From contig NZ_CP079801.1 of assembly GCF_021545785.1 (NCBI RefSeq), forward strand, positions 1,798,001-1,862,000: 64,000 nt of DNA. Direction: 5' to 3'. Of the stretch, positions 57,704 to 64,000 are shown one piece after another. The DNA comes from Halopseudomonas maritima (lineage in GTDB: Bacteria > Pseudomonadota > Gammaproteobacteria > Pseudomonadales > Pseudomonadaceae). The notes beneath the pieces were generated by a model, which ran no database searches, was not told where the DNA came from, and was given only the letters and a program-made list of their open reading frames with translations. Position 1 is the stretch's first letter. The number at the start of each line of letters is the position of its first letter. The position numbers and the translations under genes are program-made.

Positions 57704-59757
57704 TGCAGGCGCAGGATTTTCTCGTTGAACTGGGCACCGAAGAGCTGCCTCCCAAGGCCCTGAAGAAGCTGGCTGAGGCCTTTCTGGCCGGGGTTGAAGG
57801 CGGCCTGAAGGACGCCGGCCTGGGTTACGCCACGGCCCGTTACTACGCCGCACCGCGCCGTCTGGCCGTGCTGGTCGAAGCGCTGGCCACCCAGCAGCCG
57901 GACCGCACCACCCAGCTTGATGGCCCGCCGCTGCAGGCGGCGTTCGACGCCGACGGCAATCCGACCAAGGCCGCCGAGGGCTTTGCCCGCAAGTGCGGCG
58001 TGAGCCTGGATGAGATCGACCAGAGCGGCCCCAAGCTGCGCTTTGTGCAGAACATTCCGGGCCAGCCGGCGACCGATCTGCTGCCCGGTATCGTCGACGC
58101 CGCACTGGCCGCGCTGCCGATTCCCAAGCGCATGCGCTGGGGTGCCCGTAAAACCGAATTCGTGCGTCCGACCCAGTGGCTGGTGATGCTGCTGGGCGAG
58201 CAGGTCGTGCCCTGCGAGATTCTCTCCCAGCAGGCCGGTAACCTGTCCCGTGGTCACCGCTTCCATCACCCGGATCAGGTCACCATCGCGAGTCCTGCGG
58301 CCTACGCCGAGACCCTGCGCAGTGCGCATGTGATTGCCGACTTCGCCGAACGCCGCGAGATCATCAAGACCCGCGTCGACGCGCTGGCGGCCGAGCAGCA
58401 GGGCACCGCCATTGTTCCGGCCGACCTGCTGGACGAAGTCACCGCGCTGGTCGAGTGGCCGGTGCCGCTGGTGTGCAGCTTTGAGGAGCGCTTCCTTGAG
58501 GTGCCGCAGGAAGCCCTGATCTCGACCATGCAGGACAACCAGAAGTACTTCTGCCTGCTGGACGCCAAGGGCAAACTGCTGCCGCGCTTTATCACCGTCT
58601 CCAACCTGGAGAGCAAGGACCCGACGCAGATCGTCGAGGGCAACGAGAAGGTAGTTCGCCCGCGCCTGACCGACGCCGAGTTCTTCTTCAAGCAGGACCA
58701 GAAGCAGCCGCTGGAAACCCGTAACGAGCGTCTGGCCAATGTGGTGTTCCAGGCTGATCTGGGCAGCGTGTTCGAGAAAGCCCAACGCGTCTCCAGCCTG
58801 GCCGGTGTGATTGCCGCGAAGATCGGCGGCGACGCCGAGCGCGCCGCCCGCGCCGGTATCCTGTCCAAGTGCGATCTGGCCACCGAGATGGTTGGCGAGT
58901 TCCCCGAGCTGCAAGGCATTGCCGGCTACTACTACGCCAAGCACGACGGCGAAGCCGAGGACGTGGCGCTGGCGCTGAACGAGCAGTACATGCCGCGCGG
59001 CGCCGGTGCCGAGCTGCCAAGCACCCTGACCGGTGCCGCCGTGGCGCTGGCCGACAAGCTCGACACCCTGGTCGGTATCTTCGGTATCGGCATGCTGCCC
59101 ACCGGCTCCAAGGACCCGTACGCCCTGCGTCGCGCCGCCCTGGGTGTGCTGCGTATCCTGATCGAGAAGCAGCTGGAGCTGGATCTGAACACCGCGCTGC
59201 AGGCCGCCGTCGAGCAATACGGCAGCCGCGTAAAGGCCAACGGCCTGGTCGCCCAGGTGCAGGACTTTATCTTCGACCGCCTGCGCGCCCGCTACGAGGA
59301 CGAAGGCATCGACGTGGCCGTGTACCAGTCGGTCCGTGCGGTCAGCCCGACCTCGCCGCTGGACTTTGATCAGCGCGTACAGGCCGTGCAGGCGTTCCGT
59401 CGTCTGCCCGAGGCCGACACGCTGGCCGCCGCCAACAAGCGGGTGTCCAACATCCTGTCCAAGGCCGAAGGTGTGGTCGCAACCGAGATCAACACCGCGC
59501 TGCTGCAGGAAAGCGCCGAGCAGGCTCTGGCCAGCGCCGTAGAGGCCGCAGAGCAGGCCGTAGCGCCGCTGGCAGACCAGCGCCAGTACCAACCCACGCT
59601 GGAGCGTCTGGCCGCCCTGCGCGAGCCGGTTGACGCCTTCTTCGAGCAGGTACTGGTCAACGCCGACGACCCGGCGGTCAAAGCCAACCGCTACGCGCTG
59701 CTGGCTCGCCTGCGCGGCCTGTTCCTCGGGGTGGCGGATATTTCGCTGCTGGGTTAA
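57703..59757 (+). CDS. glyS: Glycyl-tRNA synthetase beta subunit
   Basis: 684 residues. FLVELGTEELPPKALKKLAEAF at the N-terminus and the HD-like middle region (LSKCDLATEMVGEFPELQGIAGYYYA) are typical; the anticodon-binding C-terminal part is complete. Translated with glyQ. Confidence 0.97.
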   Translation: MQAQDFLVELGTEELPPKALKKLAEAFLAGVEGGLKDAGLGYATARYYAAPRRLAVLVEALATQQPDRTTQLDGPPLQAAFDADGNPTKAAEGFARKCGVSLDEIDQSGPKLRFVQNIPGQPATDLLPGIVDAALAALPIPKRMRWGARKTEFVRPTQWLVMLLGEQVVPCEILSQQAGNLSRGHRFHHPDQVTIASPAAYAETLRSAHVIADFAERREIIKTRVDALAAEQQGTAIVPADLLDEVTALVEWPVPLVCSFEERFLEVPQEALISTMQDNQKYFCLLDAKGKLLPRFITVSNLESKDPTQIVEGNEKVVRPRLTDAEFFFKQDQKQPLETRNERLANVVFQADLGSVFEKAQRVSSLAGVIAAKIGGDAERAARAGILSKCDLATEMVGEFPELQGIAGYYYAKHDGEAEDVALALNEQYMPRGAGAELPSTLTGAAVALADKLDTLVGIFGIGMLPTGSKDPYALRRAALGVLRILIEKQLELDLNTALQAAVEQYGSRVKANGLVAQVQDFIFDRLRARYEDEGIDVAVYQSVRAVSPTSPLDFDQRVQAVQAFRRLPEADTLAAANKRVSNILSKAEGVVATEINTALLQESAEQALASAVEAAEQAVAPLADQRQYQPTLERLAALREPVDAFFEQVLVNADDPAVKANRYALLARLRGLFLGVADISLLG

Positions 59758-59777
59758 TAACAGGCTCGAAGCTAGAC

Positions 59778-59824
59778 GCTGAAGGCTGGAAGACAACACC
59801 ATGTGCCGACTTCCAGCCTTCAGC
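59778..59824 (+). terminator. Large inverted repeat after glyS
   Basis: GCTGAAGGCTGGAAG and its exact complement CTTCCAGCCTTCAGC form a 15-bp stem with a 17-nt loop. Repeats of this type are common in Pseudomonas spacers. May act as terminator or mRNA stabiliser. Confidence 0.7.
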
Positions 59825-59906
59825 CTCCAGCCACGGGCAGCGAAGACGGGCCAGCCACCGATGCCGCGCTGCTACTCGATTGGCCGGCTGACCATGGAAG
59901 CTTGAC

Positions 59907-60440
59907 GTGAAGCTGATTATTCTCGACCGCGACGGGGTCATCAATTACGACTCCGACGCCTACATCAAGTCGCTGGAGGAATGGATTCCGCTGCCGGGTT
60001 CCATTGCTGCCATCGCGCGGCTGAGCAAGGCGGGCTGGACGGTCGCCGTGGCGACCAACCAGTCCGGCATTGGCCGCGGCTATTACAGCGAAGCCACCTT
60101 GCAGAGCATGCATGAGCGTCTCTGCCAGCTGGTGGCAGAGCAGGGCGGTCAGGTGGATCTGATCCGTTATTGCCCGCACGCGCCGGAGGCCGGCTGTGAC
60201 TGCCGCAAGCCACTGCCGGGCCTGTTCATGCAGATAGCCGAGCATTTCAACCAGCCCCTGCAGGGCGTGCCCACCGTGGGCGACAGCCCGCGTGACCTCG
60301 AAGCCGGCTGCGCCGTCGGTTGTACTCCCTACCTGGTACGTACCGGTAAGGGCGCCCGCAGCGAACACAAGACGCTGCCCACCGGCACCCAGGTCTTTGA
60401 CGACCTGGCCGCTGTTGTCGATCACCTTCTGGAATCCTGA
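59907..60440 (+). CDS. gmhB: D-glycero-beta-D-manno-heptose-1,7-bisphosphate 7-phosphatase
   Basis: 177 residues with a GTG start. HAD motif DRDGVINYD, ATNQSGIGRGYY, the zinc loop CPHAPEAGCDCRKP and VGDSPRDLEAG are all as in GmhB. It makes a heptose precursor for lipopolysaccharide core. The plsC-like gene starts 3 bp after. Confidence 0.94.
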   Translation: MKLIILDRDGVINYDSDAYIKSLEEWIPLPGSIAAIARLSKAGWTVAVATNQSGIGRGYYSEATLQSMHERLCQLVAEQGGQVDLIRYCPHAPEAGCDCRKPLPGLFMQIAEHFNQPLQGVPTVGDSPRDLEAGCAVGCTPYLVRTGKGARSEHKTLPTGTQVFDDLAAVVDHLLES

Positions 60441-60443
60441 GCC

Positions 60444-61178
60444 ATGGCCCTGTTGATGTCCCTGCGCGTCGCCCTGTTTTACCTGCTGCTGTCGACCAGC
60501 GCCGCGATCTGGTGCGTCCTGATCATTCCGGTTGCGCTGTTTCTCAACGTCCGCTGGCGGGTCAAGGTGATCATCGAATGGTGGACACGCGTGGCCGTGT
60601 GGCTGACCAAGCACATTGTCGGCATCAACTACGAAGTCATTGGCCGGGAGAACATACCGGATCAGCCGGGCGTGATTCTGGCCAACCACCAGAGCACCTG
60701 GGAGACCTTTTTCCTGCCGCGGCTGTTTCGCCCGCAAACCCAGCTGATCAAGCGCGAGCTGCTGCTGGTGCCCTTTTTCGGCTGGGCCTTCGCGCTGGCC
60801 AAACCCATCGCCATCGACCGCAGCAAGGCCCGCGACTCGTTACAGCAACTGACCCGCACCGGCGGTGAGCGCCTGAAGGACGGCATGTGGATTCTGGTCT
60901 TCCCCGAAGGCACGCGCATTGCCCCCGGTGAGACGGTCAAATTCTCCCGTGGTGGCGCGGCACTGGCTTGCGCCAACAACGCTCCCATCATTCCGGTTGC
61001 GCACAATGCCGGCGAATACTGGCCGCGTCACGGCTGGGGCAAAAAGCCGGGCACCATCAAGGTCATGATCGGCCCGGCGATCTACCCGGCCGGCGCCGAC
61101 CCGCGCTCTATCGTTGCCGCCAACAAGCAGGCCGAAAGCTGGATCAACGCGCAGTTGCAGAGCCTGCGCGACGCGTGA
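60444..61178 (+). CDS. 1-acyl-sn-glycerol-3-phosphate acyltransferase family protein
   Basis: 244 residues with two N-terminal hydrophobic helices. NHQSTWETFF (HxxxxE-type: H-Q-S-T-W-E) and FPEGTRIAPGE are the acyltransferase motifs. Inner-membrane phospholipid synthesis. Same place and order as the PA0005-type gene of Pseudomonas. Confidence 0.92.
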   Translation: MALLMSLRVALFYLLLSTSAAIWCVLIIPVALFLNVRWRVKVIIEWWTRVAVWLTKHIVGINYEVIGRENIPDQPGVILANHQSTWETFFLPRLFRPQTQLIKRELLLVPFFGWAFALAKPIAIDRSKARDSLQQLTRTGGERLKDGMWILVFPEGTRIAPGETVKFSRGGAALACANNAPIIPVAHNAGEYWPRHGWGKKPGTIKVMIGPAIYPAGADPRSIVAANKQAESWINAQLQSLRDA

Positions 61179-61238
61179 GCCCGCTCTGGTCCATAATGGG
61201 CGTTCGCCCCACAAAGACTGTCTGCTCGGTACCCTGAT

Positions 61239-62423
61239 ATGGATATTAACCGCTATCTCAAAGCCCTGGTCGAGAAGGAAGGATCAGACTTGTTTTTCAG
61301 CGTTGGCGCCCCCGTCACGCTAAAGCGCGAGGGCGATTTCTTCGCCTTCGGCAATCAGCCCCTGGCCTCCGGCGCGGTCAGGGAACTCGCCTGGCAAGTC
61401 ATGAGCCACAAGCAGATCGAGGAATTTGAGCGCGAACAGGAGATGAACCTGGCCGTTGGGCTGCCCAATTGCGGCCGCTTTCGCATCAACGTGTACTATC
61501 AGCGCGGCGAAGTGGGTATGGTCGTGCGCCACATCAGTCACCAGATCCCGGCCTTTGCCGAGCTGGGCCTGCCGGTGCAGCTGGAAAAACTCGCGCTCAA
61601 GGATCGCGGTCTGATCCTGGTGGTGGGTGCCACCGGCTCCGGTAAGTCCACCACGCTGGCAGCCATGCTCGACTACCGCAACACTAACCGCGCCGGGCAT
61701 ATCGTCTGTATCGAAGACCCGATCGAGTTTCTGCACGAGCACAAGAAATCCATCGTCGATCAGCGTGAGGTTGGCCTGGATACCCAGAGCTTTGCCCACG
61801 CCCTGCGCAACGTGCTGCGCGAGTCGCCGGACGTCATCATGATCGGCGAAATCCGCGACAAGGCGACCATGCAGCACGCCCTGCATTACAGCGAAACCGG
61901 TCACCTGGTGGTCGCTACCCTGCATGCCACCAACAGCGTCCAGGCGATTGAACGCATCGTTAACCTGTTCCCGGAAGGGGAGCGCAAGCAGACCCTCGGC
62001 GACATCTCGATGAACCTGGCCGGTATCATTGCCCAGCGCCTGGTGCCCGGCGTTGAGCAAAAGCGGGTGGCCGCGGTCGAGGTGTTGCTACGTACGCCGT
62101 ACATCCGCAACCTGATCGCCCGCGACGAGCTGCACGAGATCAAGGACTCCATGAACCGCGGCCAGGAGCCGGGCCTGCAAAGCTTCGATCAACACCTGTA
62201 CGAGCTGGTGGGCAAGGGCAGTATCACCCTGGATATGGCGTTGCGCTACGCCGACTCGCCGACCGACCTGAAGCTCAAGGCCAAGTTCAGCGATACCCGC
62301 AGCGAGTCGCCATTGAACATGCCCCAGCAACCGGCCGCAGCGCCGCAACAGGAAACAGAGCTGTCCTTTAAATCCTCGGGCGGCGGCTTTTCTGAGTCCG
62401 ACCTGACCGACGATTTTCGTTGA
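61239..62423 (+). CDS. PilT/PilU-family type IV pilus ATPase
   Basis: 394 residues. Walker A GATGSGKST, Walker B IGEIRD, His box HLVVATLHATN, and an AIRNLIRE-like block (YIRNLIARDELHEIKDSMNRG) in the C-terminal part. It has an extra 40-residue Gln/Ser-rich tail. More like PilU than PilT in the region after the AIRNLIRE-like block. Normal pilT/pilU genes lie elsewhere in pseudomonads, so this is likely a paralogue. Retraction or twitching accessory role is inferred. Confidence 0.87.
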   Translation: MDINRYLKALVEKEGSDLFFSVGAPVTLKREGDFFAFGNQPLASGAVRELAWQVMSHKQIEEFEREQEMNLAVGLPNCGRFRINVYYQRGEVGMVVRHISHQIPAFAELGLPVQLEKLALKDRGLILVVGATGSGKSTTLAAMLDYRNTNRAGHIVCIEDPIEFLHEHKKSIVDQREVGLDTQSFAHALRNVLRESPDVIMIGEIRDKATMQHALHYSETGHLVVATLHATNSVQAIERIVNLFPEGERKQTLGDISMNLAGIIAQRLVPGVEQKRVAAVEVLLRTPYIRNLIARDELHEIKDSMNRGQEPGLQSFDQHLYELVGKGSITLDMALRYADSPTDLKLKAKFSDTRSESPLNMPQQPAAAPQQETELSFKSSGGGFSESDLTDDFR

Positions 62424-62513
62424 GAGATAGCCAGACAAACTATCTGGGGCAGTGTTAGTCCGGGTTAATAGCTACCCCCCATCACCTGTTGTGATGTCTC
62501 CCGCCAGCCAAAC

Positions 62514-62549
62514 AAAAACCCCTTTAACCATACAGTTAAAGGGGTTTTT
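62514..62549. terminator. Bidirectional Rho-independent terminator
   Basis: A perfect 15-bp stem AAAAACCCCTTTAAC/GTTAAAGGGGTTTTT with a 6-nt loop lies between the convergent pilT/U-like and gyrB genes, with T runs on both strands. Confidence 0.95.
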
Positions 62550-62569
62550 GTTGTCCACGCCTGGGCCGA

Positions 62570-64000
62570 TCAAACGTCCAGGTTAGATACCGCCAGAGCG
62601 TTGCTTTCGATAAAGTCGCGACGCGGCTCAACCTGATCGCCCATCAGGGTGTTGAAGATCTGGTCGGCGGCGATAGCGTCTTCAATGTTCACGCGCAGCA
62701 TACGGCGGCTTTCCGGGTCCATGGTGGTTTCCCACAGCTGCTCCGGGTTCATCTCGCCCAGCCCCTTGTAGCGCTGAATGTAATGACGACGCGCGGTCTC
62801 GTTCATCATCCACTCTAGCGCTTCCTTGAAGGTGGTTATCGGCTTCTTCTTCTCGCCACGTTGCATGTAGGCGCCGGGCTCCAGCAGGCTTTGCAGGGTT
62901 TCACCCAGCTCGGCCATGGAGCGGTAATCGTTGCTCGCAAACAGATCGCGGTTGAAGGTGATGTAGCTCGACATGCCGTGGGTGATGGACTCCACTTCCG
63001 GCAGCCACAGGTGGCGTTCGGTGTCCTCACGCAAACTGACGTTGTACTGCTGCCCGGAGCGTTCGGTCGCCGCTACACGGGTAGCCAGGCCCTTGATCCA
63101 CTCATCCATAAAGGCCTTGTCGCCGAGATTCTCGACGGTCAGACGCGGCAGGTAAACAAAGTGTTCCATCAGCTCCTGCGGGTACAGGCGGGCCAGACGC
63201 TTGAGCGTACGCATCACCGCACGGAACTGCTGCACAATGCGCTCCAGCGCTTCACCGGTGATGCCCGGGGCATCTTCGTTGACGTACAGGTAGGAATCTT
63301 CCAGCGCGGACTGGGTGAGGTATTCCTCGAGCGCCTCGTCGTCTTTCAGATACTGCTCCTGCTTGCCCTTCTTGATCTTGTAGAGCGGCGGTTGCGCGAT
63401 ATACACGTAACCGTTTTCGATCAGCTCCGGCATCTGACGGAAGAAGAAGGTCAGCAGCAGGGTACGAATGTGCGAGCCGTCAACGTCAGCATCGGTCATG
63501 ATGATGATGTTGTGGTAACGCAGCTTTTCGATATTGAATTCTTCGCGGCCGATACCGCAGCCCAGTGCGGTGATCAGTGTGCCCACCTCGGCGGAGGAGA
63601 GCATCTTGTCGAAGCGTGCCTTCTCGACGTTGAGGATCTTACCCTTGAGCGGCAGGATCGCCTGGGTACGACGATTACGGCCCTGTTTGGCAGAGCCGCC
63701 GGCGGAGTCACCCTCCACAATGTAGAGTTCGGAGAGGGCCGGGTCTTTCTCCTGGCAGTCTGCCAGTTTGCCGGGTAGACCGGCGATATCCAGCGCCCCT
63801 TTGCGGCGCGTCATCTCACGCGCCTTGCGCGCTGCTTCACGGGCACGGGCAGCGTCAATCATCTTGCCGACAACCGCTTTGGCCTCACCGGGCTTTTCCA
63901 GCAGGTAGTCGCCAAAGTACTTGTTCATTTCCTGCTCGACCGCGGTTTTCACTTCAGAGGAAACCAGCTTGTCTTTGGTCTGCGAAGAGAATTTGGGGTC
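62570..64000 (-). CDS. gyrB: DNA gyrase subunit B (C-terminal 476 residues, gene continues beyond the window)
   Basis: The frame runs off the right edge; the first visible codons read DPKFSSQTKDKLVSSEV, a conserved GyrB stretch. LYIVEGDSAGGSAKQGRNRRTQAILPLKGKILNVEKA and MTDADVDGSHIRTLLLTFF (TOPRIM acidic residues) follow, then RYKGLGEMNPEQLWETTMDPE near the end. The GTG at 63952 is an internal codon, not the start. In pseudomonads gyrB is close to dnaA and oriC, so the origin is probably just beyond the window. Confidence 0.97.
   Translation of the reverse strand, partial: DPKFSSQTKDKLVSSEVKTAVEQEMNKYFGDYLLEKPGEAKAVVGKMIDAARAREAARKAREMTRRKGALDIAGLPGKLADCQEKDPALSELYIVEGDSAGGSAKQGRNRRTQAILPLKGKILNVEKARFDKMLSSAEVGTLITALGCGIGREEFNIEKLRYHNIIIMTDADVDGSHIRTLLLTFFFRQMPELIENGYVYIAQPPLYKIKKGKQEQYLKDDEALEEYLTQSALEDSYLYVNEDAPGITGEALERIVQQFRAVMRTLKRLARLYPQELMEHFVYLPRLTVENLGDKAFMDEWIKGLATRVAATERSGQQYNVSLREDTERHLWLPEVESITHGMSSYITFNRDLFASNDYRSMAELGETLQSLLEPGAYMQRGEKKKPITTFKEALEWMMNETARRHYIQRYKGLGEMNPEQLWETTMDPESRRMLRVNIEDAIAADQIFNTLMGDQVEPRRDFIESNALAVSNLDV

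Noticed and set aside
1..64000. tRNA, rRNA or CRISPR arrays.
   Set aside because: I saw no cloverleaf-like sequence with the conserved T-loop and no regularly spaced direct repeats. A covariance search would be decisive.

Overview
The window is GC-rich gammaproteobacterial chromosome of the Pseudomonas type, probably Halopseudomonas or a close relative. The evidence is the replication-origin-side block gyrB / plsC-gmhB-glyS-glyQ / tag / lpxL / trkH-trkA-rsmB-fmt-def / LysM-dprA-tsaC-hemF-aroE / trpA-trpB-trpI, which is a known Pseudomonas neighbourhood. The genus is an inference from gene order and protein style; no 16S gene is present.

Layout. (1) 1-2380: minus-strand integron-type gene cassettes, AT-richer, separated by attC-like sites, ending at an attI-like repeat (2374-2680). 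(2) 2681-4582: GC-rich intergenic repeats and an EamA exporter. (3) 4583-31952: a purine/N-heterocycle catabolic island. Its core is a minus-strand operon xdhA-xdhB-xdhC-uraD-uraH-guaD-puuD (guanine to xanthine to urate to 5-hydroxyisourate to OHCU to S-allantoin). Divergent from it is a nucleoside ABC transporter, followed by a Tsx-like porin and a RutR-like TetR regulator. Around the core are three amidohydrolase plus 2-oxoglutarate/Fe(II)-oxygenase pairs, an orphan THI5/NMT1-type binding protein, a ParD-like/MAP pair, an SDR and a cytochrome b. (4) 32060-35580: a second minus-strand cassette array (HxlR/thioredoxin-like, DUF1428-like, broken kinase, DUF4365-like nuclease, a two-gene membrane cassette), ending at a second attI-like repeat about 80% identical to the first. 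No integrase gene is in the window. (5) 35881-64000: housekeeping genes.

How it works together. The Tsx-like porin and ABC transporter would import nucleosides or bases; GuaD, XdhABC, PuuD, UraH and UraD convert them to allantoin. The central divergent promoter shows two sigma-54-like -24/-12 elements, each beside or overlapping a RutR-like dyad. This suggests nitrogen-limitation activation combined with effector-responsive TetR repression. The three oxygenase/amidohydrolase pairs look like extra entry routes for oxidised or substituted purines, pterins or related rings; this is inference.

Most worth following: the three oxygenase-amidohydrolase modules; the paired attI-like repeats bracketing about 33 kb; cassette-borne nuclease-like and membrane proteins that could be phage-defence genes; a leader-peptide and nested-hairpin arrangement before a threonine-dehydratase-like gene; an AT-rich operator before the ParD-like/MAP pair; and a small MITE family, one copy of which completes the stop codon of lpxL.
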